DNA of 38,702 nt from Verrucomicrobiota bacterium. GTDB lineage: Bacteria; Verrucomicrobiota; Verrucomicrobiia; Limisphaerales; SIBE01. Numbering within the stretch: the stretch's first letter is position 1; every line of letters begins with the position of its first letter. Shown here piece after piece: positions 1 to 8,692 of this stretch. A program made the position numbers and the translations under genes. The stretch is taken from positions 1 through 38,702 of the forward strand of contig VHDE01000048.1 of NCBI GenBank assembly GCA_016871515.1, in the 5' to 3' direction. The notes beneath the pieces are model-generated. The model was given only the letters and a program-made list of their open reading frames with translations. It was not told the DNA's origin and did no database searches.

Positions 1-3
1 AAG

Positions 4-840
4 TCAGTGACCAAGAAAACGAGAAAACCGGAAGGAGGGAGCGCCACCAACTTTGGCGGCCTTTCTCTTCCTCGAAAACTCTTCAGAGGAAAAAATCAAG
101 GTCTCCCGTTGACAAACCACACACCCGAGGAGCTGCAATCCTCCTTCCAAGACGGAAAGGCGAAGTTGCGCTCCGAAAATCAGCTTCGAATTGCTCGGCG
201 GCCGGTACCACATTAGGAGCTTGAGGCGATCTTGAAAAAACCGCGCGACGATCCCTCGGTTCGCGTCCCCGATCAATTGACGAAACTCTGCTTCGGCTGG
301 TTCGAGGCGGGAACCTTGTTTCGAATCCGTCGGGCCATCCTTCTGAGGGATGACCTTGCGCGTTTTCTCGGGCTGTTTGTCCATCGCAGCTTTGTTCTCT
401 GCTTTTGCATCTGCGGGCCAATAGACGCTGACAGTTTCGTGATTGCTCAGGAACATGTCGTTCTCCATCCGAAAGCGGCGAGTTTCATCTCGATTTCGCA
501 CAAACAGTGACCGCGCGAGAATATTGCCGTCCAGGGAGACAACGAAACCAACTTCCGCCAGCGGCCACGCCTGAACAATGCGATCATCAAAATGGGTCGC
601 CGCTTCCACAGCGTCGCCGCCGGCCAACAGCGTTTCAACCCGGCGGGCAAAGTCGCGTTCATGCTGGCTTACGTATTCGAGGATATCCTTTACGACGCTG
701 AGGCAGACGCCTTGTTACAGCTGCGTTTGTTGCCGTTCGAAGACGATTTGCTGATCGCTCAACGAGCGAACAGCCAGCCAGGCCAGAATCAGGCTTGGGC
801 CAAAGACAGCCAGCGCGAAAACCAGAGCCACTTTTCTCAT
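4..840 (-). pseudogene. Broken sensor-like membrane protein, N-terminal part
   Basis: Read from the ATG at 840-838, the frame gives a typical signal/transmembrane start (MRKVALVFALAVFGPSLILA) and a helical stretch ending ERQQTQL. It then meets an in-frame TAA at 717-715 (codon 42). The same frame resumes at once (QGVCLSVVKDILEYVSQHERDF) and stays open for another 200 codons to a TGA at 6-4. The layout of one membrane helix followed by a periplasmic-looking segment resembles the sensor half of verrucomicrobial histidine kinases; this is an inference from layout, since no kinase core is visible. The last 50 or so residues are basic and low in hydrophobic pattern, which suggests a second lesion (frameshift) near 130-150. 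Annotating only the internal ATG at 627 would hide the true start. Confidence 0.5.
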
Positions 841-896
841 TCGAGGTAATCTATTCTCATCATCTTACCTCAAGCCGTCCAGCGTCACGTTTCATG

Positions 897-922
897 GGAA
901 ATCTGTTTCGAGAAAGAGTATA
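897..922. repeat. Solo copy of a repeat arm
   Basis: GGAAATCTGTTTCGAGAAA followed by GAGTATA matches the inner arm of the large nested palindrome at 5461-5570 almost base for base. Here only one arm is present, in the gap between the left-edge pseudogene and the xylose isomerase. It is probably a degenerate half element. Confidence 0.6.
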
Positions 923-1020
923 GAAACAGCGCAACGGAGGGTTGTCAGTGCTGCGTAAAACGGTTGTAAAAGTTTCGTGAGAAGCGGCCAGATTGCACCG
1001 ATGCACCGATCTTCAGCCAA

Positions 1021-1145
1021 GCGCAGGAGCGCAGCGTTTACGCTGCAGAAACGTCCGCAAAGGCGAACGGTCCCGAAAAGTGTCTGGAACCTGCCGGCAA
1101 TCCCACGTTCTGCAGCGTAAACGCGTAAACGCTGCGGTGCTGCGC
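1021..1145. repeat. Imperfect inverted repeat (GCAGCGTTTACGCTGC family)
   Basis: The left arm (1021-1054, core GCAGCGTTTACGCTGCAGAA) is repeated in inverse orientation at 1105-1145 (ACGTTCTGCAGCGTAAACGC...). The right arm carries an extra copy of a GCGTAAAC unit. Each arm is also partly self-complementary (GCAGCGT...ACGCTGC). It ends 6 bases before the stop of the minus-strand xylose isomerase, so it could act as a 3' end structure. A single further arm lies at 31730-31754. Confidence 0.7.
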
Positions 1146-1151
1146 CCCGAA

Positions 1152-2189
1152 TTAGCCAAGCAGGTGTTCGATCACCATTTGGTCGAGAGCTTGGTAATTG
1201 CGTTCTGCGATTAAGTCCTCCGCTTTGCTATCATTGAAACTGCGCGCTTTCTCGACCAGCTTGAGAAAAGTGCGGCGACTGTTATCCAAGTGAGCGAGCC
1301 AATGTTCCACTTTTGTGGTTCGAAATGGGTGCACGTCGAAGCAGACATACTCGCCGCGGCTCCCGTATTTGTTCCGCTCCAAGACGCGCACTTGATCGAA
1401 AGCGCTGCGAAGATTCGTGCTGCCAAAAGGTTTGTCCTGGTCGAACTTGAGGCCGTTCTGATCGTTCAAATGAAGCGACCACAGCTTTCCGAAAGTCATC
1501 GCGAAATCGATTTCATCGGCGGGGTCGAGGCCGGCCAGGACGCAGTGCGCCGTCTCAATGAGCGCGCCCACCCGCTTGGGATCGCGCGTCAAGGGTGCGA
1601 CAGCCAAGGCATGTCCAATCGTTGGGATGTAGGCATGGTCCATCGGTTCGTTCGGTTTCGGCTCGATGGCGAGCCGGACTTTTTTGTCGTGCGCCAGCAT
1701 CTTGTCGAACGCTTCCACCATTAATTCGAGACTTCGCTTGGCACTTTTGGACTCGCGCAAATATGTGCCTTCACGAGCCAGCCACAGCACGAGCAAATCT
1801 GTTCCGAGAATCTTGCCAATGTCGATGGAGCGCAGCGACCGGTCGATGGCGTATTGGCGGCATTTTTTGTCATTGCTCGTGTAAGCGCCGTCGATCGTCA
1901 TCGGACTAAACCAGAGCCTGGGCGCGACCATCTCCGCGGCAATGCCCTCGCCATCGAGTCTTTTCTTTAATTCCTTAGCTTCCTTGCGGATTTGCTGCTC
2001 CGACTTGTTGTCGATATCGGGAACAGCATCGTCATCATGAAACATCATGGCGTCGAAACCGAGTTCCTTAAGTTTGGCCAGCTTCCAATCAAAAGTTTGC
2101 GGCGGGCGCGTCGTCGGGCCGTAGGGATCGGAACCTTCACTGATATTCCAGGGGCCAAAGCAGAATCGGTAGGTTTGTTGTTTTGCCAT
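1152..2189 (-). CDS. xylA: Xylose isomerase
   Basis: This is a 345-residue TIM-barrel sugar isomerase that would convert D-xylose to D-xylulose with two divalent metals. Recognisable family blocks, in order, are the N-terminal FGPWN, the WLAREGTY segment (counterpart of the WGGREG block), the EPKPNEP strand carrying a metal-binding Glu, the ETAHCVLAGLDPADE block (counterpart of IE.NHATLAGH) and HLNDQNGLKFDQDKPFG (counterpart of the Asp-rich metal-2 region). It is much shorter than the 390-440 residue classical enzymes, which fits a shorter subgroup; a neighbouring sugar-isomerase specificity cannot be excluded. It is monocistronic, with no clear Shine-Dalgarno before the ATG. No other xylose genes are in the window. 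Confidence 0.8.
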   Translation of the reverse strand: MAKQQTYRFCFGPWNISEGSDPYGPTTRPPQTFDWKLAKLKELGFDAMMFHDDDAVPDIDNKSEQQIRKEAKELKKRLDGEGIAAEMVAPRLWFSPMTIDGAYTSNDKKCRQYAIDRSLRSIDIGKILGTDLLVLWLAREGTYLRESKSAKRSLELMVEAFDKMLAHDKKVRLAIEPKPNEPMDHAYIPTIGHALAVAPLTRDPKRVGALIETAHCVLAGLDPADEIDFAMTFGKLWSLHLNDQNGLKFDQDKPFGSTNLRSAFDQVRVLERNKYGSRGEYVCFDVHPFRTTKVEHWLAHLDNSRRTFLKLVEKARSFNDSKAEDLIAERNYQALDQMVIEHLLG

Positions 2190-2288
2190 AGTGTCAGGGG
2201 CCGGATGCTAGGCAGTTTTTCTGGCTTTGGGAACAAATTAATCCAGCCAGCCATGAAACAAATGAAACAAAGCGCCGGCCGACGTAAT

Positions 2289-2305
2289 GCAGAGTTTCAC
2301 TCTGC
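2289..2305. repeat. Short perfect hairpin
   Basis: GCAGAGT-TTC-ACTCTGC is a perfect 7-bp stem with a 3-base loop. It lies between the xylose isomerase start and the stop of the foldase gene. Neither strand has a T-run after it, so it looks like an intergenic repeat rather than an intrinsic terminator. Confidence 0.5.
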
Positions 2306-2337
2306 TCTATCGCAGAAGACAATGGCGAATTGCTGTC

Positions 2338-3390
2338 TTATGGTTTCTCGGACGCGGTCCGAATCTCCACTCCTGCTTCTTTCTTCAGCTTCGCGACGTA
2401 GTCTGGCAGTTGTTTCTGAACTTCCTCCTGTAACAAAGTTTCTTTAATTCTTCCTTCGACTTTTGCGAATTCAATTTTCCGGGCCGGCGCCTTATCGATG
2501 ACCTTCAAAACGTGATAACCAAACCTTGTCGTTACGAGATCACTGACCTGATTTGTGCCCAACGAAAAAGCCGCGCCTTCAAATTCGGGCAGCGCTGTCT
2601 CCTGCCCGCGAGCGATGACATATTCGCCGCCTTTATTCTTCGCCGCCGCGTCATCCGAATATTCCTTGGCGAGCCAGACGAAGTCATCCCCGCCCTTGGC
2701 GCGAGTCAAAACCTTTTGCGCCAAACGTTGTTTCTCCGTCTTTTTCTCCGGTGGCAATTCTTTGCCCGTGTTCGGGTCCAGCATGGAAATCAAAATGTGA
2801 CGCACCTTGACCAGTTCCGGTTCCTGGAACCGGTCTTGATTGTTGTCGTAAAACTCTTTGACCTGGGCGTCAGTCACAACGATCTTGGGTTTGAGTTCCC
2901 GGTCGATGACAGCTTTGACGGTGGACTGTTCGAGAATCTGCGCGCGAAATTGCTGCGGGGTCATGCCGAGCGAGATCAATTGCCGGTTAAACGAGTCTTC
3001 GGAAGGCATTTGTTTGATTTGCTCGGCGATGAAGAGGTCGGCGATTTCCTTGCCTTTTGCTTTATCGGTTTCGGTTGCCATTTTGAGGAAGAGCTGCGTT
3101 GCGATCAGCTTTTCCAGAATGTCCGCCTCAATCCTGGGACGAAGTGTTTCTGAAACCTTTTGACCTACCGCCGCGCGGTTGGCCTTGAATGTAATGAACA
3201 TCTCATCGACCTGACTTTGTTTGACTTCAACACCTTTGCCTTTGGCGATGACTTTGTCGCCAAACAATGCCGTGGTGCTCGGTATGGTGCTGGCGGGCTT
3301 GTCTGTTTTGCGCTCGGCTGCGATGACTGCTGTGCCTGAGGCAAGAATCACGGCCAGCCAACGGACTGATTGATGTCTGATTGAGTTCAT
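2338..3390 (-). CDS. Parvulin-type peptidyl-prolyl isomerase (SurA/PpiC-like)
   Basis: This is a 350-residue exported foldase. An N-terminal signal peptide (residues 1-25, ending near AVIAAE) is followed by a SurA-N-like helical chaperone region (about 55-165). A rotamase domain (about 185-310) follows, with the family landmarks VRHILIS at its start, FVWLAKEYSDD, GGEYVIARG and FGYHVLKVID at its end. A helical tail with a Glu/Lys-rich segment closes the protein. It should catalyse cis-trans prolyl isomerisation and assist folding of outer-membrane or periplasmic proteins. It stands alone, upstream of and in the same direction as the xylose isomerase, with about 150 bases between them. Confidence 0.87.
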   Translation of the reverse strand: MNSIRHQSVRWLAVILASGTAVIAAERKTDKPASTIPSTTALFGDKVIAKGKGVEVKQSQVDEMFITFKANRAAVGQKVSETLRPRIEADILEKLIATQLFLKMATETDKAKGKEIADLFIAEQIKQMPSEDSFNRQLISLGMTPQQFRAQILEQSTVKAVIDRELKPKIVVTDAQVKEFYDNNQDRFQEPELVKVRHILISMLDPNTGKELPPEKKTEKQRLAQKVLTRAKGGDDFVWLAKEYSDDAAAKNKGGEYVIARGQETALPEFEGAAFSLGTNQVSDLVTTRFGYHVLKVIDKAPARKIEFAKVEGRIKETLLQEEVQKQLPDYVAKLKKEAGVEIRTASEKP

Positions 3391-3462
3391 TATGAATAGG
3401 GAAATACTCTATTTCAGCATAATCTGAGGCCAAGAATATTCCGTAATCAAGCGCGAACATCG

Positions 3463-3526
3463 TAATGCCTTTCGTTATTTGCCGGGCATTTGTCCCGGAG
3501 GGACTTTGAATTACCGAAAGGCATTA
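3463..3526. repeat. Inverted repeat before the DUF885 gene
   Basis: TAATGCCTTTCG (3463-3474) is repeated inverted as CGAAAGGCATTA (3515-3526): 12-bp perfect arms around a 40-base centre. The centre contains its own small stem (TTTGTCCC / GGGACTTT). It lies in the divergent gap between the foldase and the DUF885 gene and explains why that reading frame appears to extend upstream of its real start. Confidence 0.75.
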
Positions 3527-3601
3527 GAGGTGGAATCCGGCTTTGCCAGTCATGGTGTGGTTGACGGACGGCCGAAAGTGCGACAGCCTCCGTGCCTCGA
3601 C

Positions 3602-5413
3602 ATGAAGACGTCCCAACTCACTGCCTGTATCGCATTGCTCGTTTGTTCTGATGTCGCGCCGAACCTTTGCGCTCAATCAAGCGACGTCAAGGCCGACGCC
3701 CGAAATAGCTTGGCTGACTTGGTTAGACTTTACCGAAGCGATTGGATGAGCGTGTCGCAGTTTTACAATCTTCCGTGGTCCGCAACGCGATCCGATCGCA
3801 TTGAGCAACTTTACAAACAGTGGCAGGAGCGGCTTGCTAATTCGGACTTTGAAAGTCTCGGCCAGCAAGGCCGCCTCGATTACTTGCTCTTGCGCAACAA
3901 ACTTGCTGTGGAACTCGCGCGTCTCTCGCTCGAACGCCGCTGGCTGTCGCAAATGGAAGAACTGCTGCCATTCCGCGAGGCATTGCAGCATTTCGAACGC
4001 GAACGTTGGCGCATGCGACCGGTCGATGCGCAAGCGAGCGCTGCCAAAATTGCCGCTCTGCCTGACCAAATCAAGAAGCTCCGCCAGCGCCTCGAGAAAG
4101 GGAAAGAAAAACCGAAAAACGATAAGACATCTACAACCACCGATGCAGCCAAAGAAACCGATTCTGAAAAGAAGAAAGAATCAATTGAACCGCTCAAGGC
4201 CTCACCAACTTTGGCTAGGCGCGCGGCGTCGGCGGTTGGTGACTTGCGCGGCACGCTCAAGACTTGGTTTGCCTTTTACGATGGATATCAGCCTGATTTT
4301 TCCTGGTGGGTCAGAAAACCGCACGACGAAGCAGCCAGTGCGCTGGACGATTACGCCAAATTTCTCCGGGAAGAGATCGCCGGTCTCAAAGGCAAAGACG
4401 AGGATCCATTGATCGGCGATCCGATCGGCGCAGAAGCCCTCGCCAGCGATCTTGCGGCGGAAATGATTCCTTATTCTGCCGAGGAAGTCATCGCGATTGG
4501 AGAAAAAGAATTCGCTTGGTGTGAGGCAAGAATGCGCGAGGCCGCCCAGGAGATGGGCCTGGAATGGAAAGCTGCATTGGCCAAGGTGAAGAGCCAATTC
4601 GTTCCGCCGGGCCAGCAGGATGATTTCGTCGCCGAAATGGCGCGCGACGCCATTCAATTCGTGAAGAGCCGCGATCTTCTGACCATTCCAGCACTCTGCG
4701 AGGAAACTTGGCGTGTCACGATGATTTCGCCGGAAGGCCAGAAAACATTGCCGTTTGCGGCTTACGGCGGTCAGAACGTGATGGTGGCTTATGCGAAGGA
4801 GGAAATGAAGCATGACGACAAGTTAATGGCCATGCGCGGGAACAACCGGCATTTCACTAGAATCGTCACAGCGCACGAACTGATTCCCGGCCATCATCTC
4901 CAACTGTTCATGGCCGACCGCCATCAAACTCATCGCACGCTTTTTTCCACGCCTTTTCTGGTCGAGGGCTGGCCGCTCTATTGGGAAATGAAATTGTGGG
5001 ACCTCGCATACGGGCAATCGGCAGAGGACCGCATCGGCATGTTATTTTGGAGAATGCACCGCAGCGCACGCATTATCGTCAGCCTGAAATTCCACCTCGG
5101 GCAGATGACTCCGGCAGAAATGATCGATTTTCTCGTGGACGGCGTCGGACACGAACGTTTTGGCGCCACGAGCGAAGTCAGACGATTCATCGGCGGCAGT
5201 TACTCGCCGCTTTATCAGTGCAGTTACATGATCGGCGGATTGCAACTGCGGGCCTTGCATAAAGAAATCGTCGGCGCCGGAAGAATGCCTGAGAAACAGT
5301 TCAACGATACTGTGCTCACGTACGGTGCTATTCCGATTGAATTCATTCGCGCTGGAATGTTGAACCTTCCTTTGACGCGCGAGACTCAAGCGAGTTGGAG
5401 GTTCGCGCCATGA
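3602..5413 (+). CDS. DUF885 family protein, putative metallopeptidase
   Basis: This is a 603-residue exported protein. The start was placed at the ATG 3602 because it opens a signal peptide (MKTSQLTACIALLVCSDVAP...), whereas the frame upstream only translates a hairpin repeat. The C-terminal two thirds match the DUF885 family. The key feature is HELIPGHH at residue 425, a zinc-binding HExxxGHH-type motif, followed by EGWPLYWEMKLWDLAYG and the helical block with FLVDGVGHERFGATSEV. A Lys/Glu/Asp-rich linker (about residues 165-200) separates the helical N-terminal part from the catalytic part. Family members are thought to be zinc peptidases acting outside the cytoplasm, but the substrate is unknown. 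It has no operon partner. Confidence 0.83.
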   Translation: MKTSQLTACIALLVCSDVAPNLCAQSSDVKADARNSLADLVRLYRSDWMSVSQFYNLPWSATRSDRIEQLYKQWQERLANSDFESLGQQGRLDYLLLRNKLAVELARLSLERRWLSQMEELLPFREALQHFERERWRMRPVDAQASAAKIAALPDQIKKLRQRLEKGKEKPKNDKTSTTTDAAKETDSEKKKESIEPLKASPTLARRAASAVGDLRGTLKTWFAFYDGYQPDFSWWVRKPHDEAASALDDYAKFLREEIAGLKGKDEDPLIGDPIGAEALASDLAAEMIPYSAEEVIAIGEKEFAWCEARMREAAQEMGLEWKAALAKVKSQFVPPGQQDDFVAEMARDAIQFVKSRDLLTIPALCEETWRVTMISPEGQKTLPFAAYGGQNVMVAYAKEEMKHDDKLMAMRGNNRHFTRIVTAHELIPGHHLQLFMADRHQTHRTLFSTPFLVEGWPLYWEMKLWDLAYGQSAEDRIGMLFWRMHRSARIIVSLKFHLGQMTPAEMIDFLVDGVGHERFGATSEVRRFIGGSYSPLYQCSYMIGGLQLRALHKEIVGAGRMPEKQFNDTVLTYGAIPIEFIRAGMLNLPLTRETQASWRFAP

Positions 5414-5418
5414 CCTCG

Positions 5419-5594
5419 GTAGGACAGCGCGTCCCGCCTGTCCAGGTGCACTCCGACGTTTATAGCGTTCTCGAAACAGATTTCCGGATAGGTAGGGAAG
5501 CGCTGCCGCGTTTCCGGCGAACCAGCAGGTTTGCCCTACCTATCGGAAATCTGTTTCGAGAAATGCTATAGACAGGCGGGACGCGCTGTCCTAC
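5419..5594. repeat. Nested 176-bp palindrome (MITE-like element)
   Basis: Two pairs of inverted arms are nested. The outer pair is GGTAGGACAGCGCGTCCCGC... (5419-5442) against its complement at 5571-5594. The inner pair, about 37 bp, is at 5461-5497 and 5534-5570 (TATAGC..TCTCGAAACAGATTTCC..). The centre (5498-5533) is unpaired. It begins 6 bases after the DUF885 stop and ends 20 bases before the next start, so it fills the whole intergenic gap and may act as the 3' end of the upstream transcript. CCATGACCTCGG just outside the left arm matches the flank of sister copies at 19841 and 23261. Confidence 0.85.
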
Positions 5595-5614
5595 AACCGC
5601 AAACGAGACCGGAT

Positions 5615-6715
5615 ATGAACAACACCAAACTCCGTTGGGGCATCCTCGGCGCGGCGGAGATCGCGCGCAAGAATTGGCAGGCCATTCGCAACAGTGGCAA
5701 TGGCTTGGTCACCGCCGTGGCAAGCCGCGATCTGGAACGCAGCAGACGGTTTATCAAGGATTGCCAAAGCGAAGCGCCGTTCGAAGTTCAACCGGAACCG
5801 CTCGGCAATTACGAGGCTTTGGTTGGGCACAAGAATGTCGATGCGATTTATATTCCATTGCCCACGGGTTTGCGGAAGACGTGGGTGCTCCGCGCGGCGG
5901 CAGCGGGCAAACACATCGTGTGCGAGAAACCGTGCGGCGGAAGCGTCGCAGACGTTGAGGAAATGGTGGAAGCCTGCCGCCGGCACAATGTGCAGTTCAT
6001 GGACGGGGTTATGTTCGTGCACAGCCGCAGGTTGGACCGGATTCGAGAAGTGCTGACGGACCGCGTGAGCGTAGGCGATATCAAGCGAATCACTTCGGCC
6101 TTTAGTTTTCGCGCGCCCGACGAGTTCAACAACATCCGAGCCCACAGCGAACTTGAACCACTGGGTTGCTTGGGCGATCTTGGCTGGTACTGCGTTTGCT
6201 TGGCGCTTTGGATAATGAATTGGCAAATGCCTCGACGCGTGTCTGGGCGGCTCCTTGCTCAGCTTGCGCGCCAGGACAGCCCTGCTCCTGTGCCTGCGGA
6301 ATTCTCAGGTGAACTAGAATTCGAAGGCGGGGTCTCGGCGGGTTTTTATTGTTCGTTTCTAAACGCGCACCAGCAATGGGCCACCATCAGCGGGACAAAA
6401 GGCTATCTGAAAATCCCAGACTTCGTGTTGCCCTTCTCCGGAAACGAAATTGCTTTCGACATCGTTTGTTCTGAGTACGTCGTTCGCGGATGCGACTTCA
6501 ATATGGTGGAGGGGCGTCAGCGAATTGTCGTTCCCGAACACAGCAACAGCGACGCGGCTGCTCAAGAAACCAATCTCTTCCGCAACTTTGCCAGCCAAAT
6601 TCAAACAGGCTCGTTGAATTCGTCCTGGCCGGAGGTGGCCCTCAAAACACAGCGAATCGTGAATGCTTGCCTCGATTCTGCGATTTCAGGCAATCCGCGC
6701 ATTGAGCCACGTTGA
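5615..6715 (+). CDS. Gfo/Idh/MocA family oxidoreductase
   Basis: This 366-residue NAD(P)-dependent dehydrogenase is probably sugar- or inositol-directed. The Rossmann start WGILGAAEIARKN (residues 7-19) replaces the usual GxGxxG with GAAEIA, common in the Gfo/Idh/MocA subgroup. Other landmarks are VDAIYIPLPTGLRKTWVLRAAAAGKHIVCEKP (cofactor strand with the conserved EKP lysine), the substrate-binding FMDGVMFVHSRRL segment and GCLGDLGWYCV. The start at 5615 was chosen because upstream codons lie inside the palindromic repeat. The substrate cannot be told from the sequence, and the gene is not in an operon with a sugar pathway here. Confidence 0.85.
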   Translation: MNNTKLRWGILGAAEIARKNWQAIRNSGNGLVTAVASRDLERSRRFIKDCQSEAPFEVQPEPLGNYEALVGHKNVDAIYIPLPTGLRKTWVLRAAAAGKHIVCEKPCGGSVADVEEMVEACRRHNVQFMDGVMFVHSRRLDRIREVLTDRVSVGDIKRITSAFSFRAPDEFNNIRAHSELEPLGCLGDLGWYCVCLALWIMNWQMPRRVSGRLLAQLARQDSPAPVPAEFSGELEFEGGVSAGFYCSFLNAHQQWATISGTKGYLKIPDFVLPFSGNEIAFDIVCSEYVVRGCDFNMVEGRQRIVVPEHSNSDAAAQETNLFRNFASQIQTGSLNSSWPEVALKTQRIVNACLDSAISGNPRIEPR

Positions 6716-6723
6716 TCATGGAC

Positions 6724-7200
6724 TCAGTTGCTTCGCCGCTTTTGAGGTCCTTTAGTATGGCTGCTGCCAATTCCGGTGAGGGGATTGAGCCAAGCTAACC
6801 CGGGAAAACGAAGAAAGTCCGAATCTGCTGTGTGCAACACTGCCCTATATTCGATTGCCATGGCGGCTAATTGAGCATCGGTCACCAAGTTCCCAGTCGT
6901 CCCTATATGCTCAAGCAACTGAAGAACCTCACGGACATGACTAGGGCCCGGATCCAAGAGCTGAACAGCCGGGCAATCAATCCATGAACGGACATGTCCT
7001 ACCGCCTCAGCTATAGTCATCGGTTGATCGAATACCCGAGGATTCGTGCCAATGCGAACAAAACCGAAAATTGCGCAATGAGCCAATCCAACCTGTTCAG
7101 TCCCTGAAACAGAATCGCTCCACCACCTTGCCGCCGCGCGATGGAATGGCGAGCCGGCATCGTATGAGTAGAGCAAGAGATTAATGTCCGGAATGATCAT
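6724..7200 (-). CDS. vapC: PIN-domain toxin, VapC family
   Basis: This 158-residue PIN-domain ribonuclease has its acidic residues in the expected order: Asp5 in IIPDINLLLYSYD, a conserved Glu/Asp region mid-protein, VTDAQLAAMAIE, and TADSDFLRFPGLAWLNPL near the C terminus. It would cleave RNA when released from its antitoxin. The ATG overlaps the stop of the upstream antitoxin by four bases (ATGA), the usual toxin-antitoxin arrangement. It converges with the oxidoreductase, whose stop is 9 bases away. Confidence 0.85.
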   Translation of the reverse strand: MIIPDINLLLYSYDAGSPFHRAAARWWSDSVSGTEQVGLAHCAIFGFVRIGTNPRVFDQPMTIAEAVGHVRSWIDCPAVQLLDPGPSHVREVLQLLEHIGTTGNLVTDAQLAAMAIEYRAVLHTADSDFLRFPGLAWLNPLTGIGSSHTKGPQKRRSN

Positions 7201-7463
7201 GGCCGCGGAGGCAGCTCACTCCGAAATTCTGCAACTTCTAATTTGTCCGCTAGTTTGTTGAACCTGGTCGGGTCGATTCCAGCCTTCAGTCCTAAAACGC
7301 GCGCCTTGATCTGAAATGGCTTGGATCGCGATCTTTTGGCTGATGAAGCCAATCCTCTTCGAATAGCGTCGTTTAGCGTTTCCTTAAACCCCTTCCGTGT
7401 TCGGTGCATCGCATCGCGCAACATCCGTTCGACATCCTTTTCCAACGTAACGGTCGTTCTCAT
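7197..7463 (-). CDS. vapB: Antitoxin of the VapC pair (ribbon-helix-helix)
   Basis: This small basic protein begins MRTTVTLEKDVERMLRDAM, the beta-strand/helix opening of ribbon-helix-helix antitoxins. A second helix (KGFKETLNDAIRRGL) and a C-terminal segment that would wrap the toxin follow. The start at 7463 was preferred because it opens the DNA-binding strand directly; an ATG at 7475 would add MMLA. It should neutralise the downstream VapC and repress its own promoter. The 140-base region upstream (7476-7618) holds only short AT-rich repeats (TAATAACCCC, TAATAACCCA) and no other gene. Confidence 0.8.
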   Translation of the reverse strand: MRTTVTLEKDVERMLRDAMHRTRKGFKETLNDAIRRGLASSAKRSRSKPFQIKARVLGLKAGIDPTRFNKLADKLEVAEFRSELPPRP

Positions 7464-7618
7464 CGCAAGCATCATGATGCCAGCTCAAATTGCTGTCAAG
7501 ATGCTCAGCCTAATAACCCCTAATAACCCAATAACCACGTTACAACCGGCAATTCCTGCGGTGGCCACTCCGTAATCCGTTTACTAGCGGATGCAATTGC
7601 GTCCGCGGCGATTAATGG

Positions 7619-8227
7619 CTAGCGCCGCCCAAAAAGCTTCCGCAACGTGCTGACGCCGTAGCTGCGAACAATGCCTTGCGGGGACTGCACCTTCACTGAT
7701 TCGTTCGCGACCTGGACGACGACGCCGGTATATCGGGCGACTTCGACAAATTCACCGTAAGCGCACGCAGGAAAATCGAGGCGGCTGGCAAAGTCAGTGA
7801 TTGGCTTCGGCGATCGGTCAAAATTCGGTTCGGCAATCAGTTCGCGAATGTCTCGATCGGGCATTGGCATTGGCTCCTGCGCGTCGTCCTTCTTTTCCAG
7901 CGGCGCAGGCGGTTCGACTGCGCGGGGCATGCTGATTGGTTCTGGGTGCTGTGGCGGTCCGTAAAGTTTTCGCAGCACGTGAATGTTGAAGCTTCGCGTC
8001 GTTTCTTCCGGGGACTTCACTCGAATCGACTTGCTTGTAATCTCGATAACGATTCCGGTATATCCGCCAATATCAACAAACTCACCCTGCAGGCTTCCGG
8101 GGAAATCGGGGCGGGCCACAAACTCGGTGATCGGCGTGAGCTGACGGTCAAAATTCGGTTCGGCACTCACAACTTCAGAAGCGCTTGTTTTCTCTTGATG
8201 ATCTTCTGGGACAGTTGGTGTTTCCAT
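7619..8227 (-). CDS. Unknown protein made of two copies of a 69-residue domain
   Basis: I do not recognise the family. The 202-residue product contains two ungapped copies of one module, residues 22-90 and 132-200, identical at about 34 of 69 positions. Shared signature elements are AEPNFDR, PIT.F, R.DFP, GEFV, YTG, V.SP, RS and LRKL.G. Alternating hydrophobic residues and the Y-T-G turn suggest a small beta barrel (SH3-like), which is inference. A Pro/Glu-rich linker (90-131) separates the copies. There is no signal peptide or membrane segment, so it is probably cytosolic. It stands alone on the minus strand. Confidence 0.7.
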   Translation of the reverse strand: METPTVPEDHQEKTSASEVVSAEPNFDRQLTPITEFVARPDFPGSLQGEFVDIGGYTGIVIEITSKSIRVKSPEETTRSFNIHVLRKLYGPPQHPEPISMPRAVEPPAPLEKKDDAQEPMPMPDRDIRELIAEPNFDRSPKPITDFASRLDFPACAYGEFVEVARYTGVVVQVANESVKVQSPQGIVRSYGVSTLRKLFGRR

Positions 8228-8398
8228 TTGATGCTTAATTTCGCCCGCTTCAACCGGCTAAGCCAATAGTTTTCTCGAAATTTTTTTCAAACTTAAAATG
8301 TTCCCAACGCACACTCCGCAGGCGGCAGGTTCGCCCCTACCTTAAAACTGCTTTGTTCAATCTAAAGGCGGAATGTACCAACCTCGTAAGTCTCGATT

Positions 8399-8629
8399 TT
8401 AGCAAACGAGTGCGTCCGGCATCCTCGCAAGATTTGAAAATGCAAAGTCCGGTTGTTCAGCCACCCTCGGCGCGAGTCCCGTGGCGGCCAGGCGGCTCTC
8501 GCGCTGTATCCATGCCGTGCGAAAGCCGAGCCGCTTTGCTGGGGCGTGATCATCATAAAGGCTCTGCGCGACGTGCAGGATTTGCGTCACCGGAACATTT
8601 AATCGGCGAATTCCGCGGACAGCAGCCAT
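8399..8629 (-). pseudogene. C-terminal remnant of a haloacid dehalogenase-type hydrolase
   Basis: The segment reads NVPVTQILHVAQSLYDDHAPAKRLGFRTAWI followed by a weakly conserved tail ending ARMPDALVC. LHVAQSLYDDHAPAK is the conserved block carrying the last catalytic acidic residues of type II (S)-2-haloacid dehalogenases, and GFRTAWI is the strand after it. The nucleophile Asp, the cap domain and the Ser/Lys motifs are missing. The reading frame is closed by a stop just upstream near 8698, next to the end of the neighbouring gene. Only about 75 of roughly 230 residues survive. Confidence 0.72.
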
Positions 8630-8692
8630 CTGGATTTGAATACCGAAATTTACTGAAATCCGTAATGCGATGGAACCATACGAACCGTCGCT

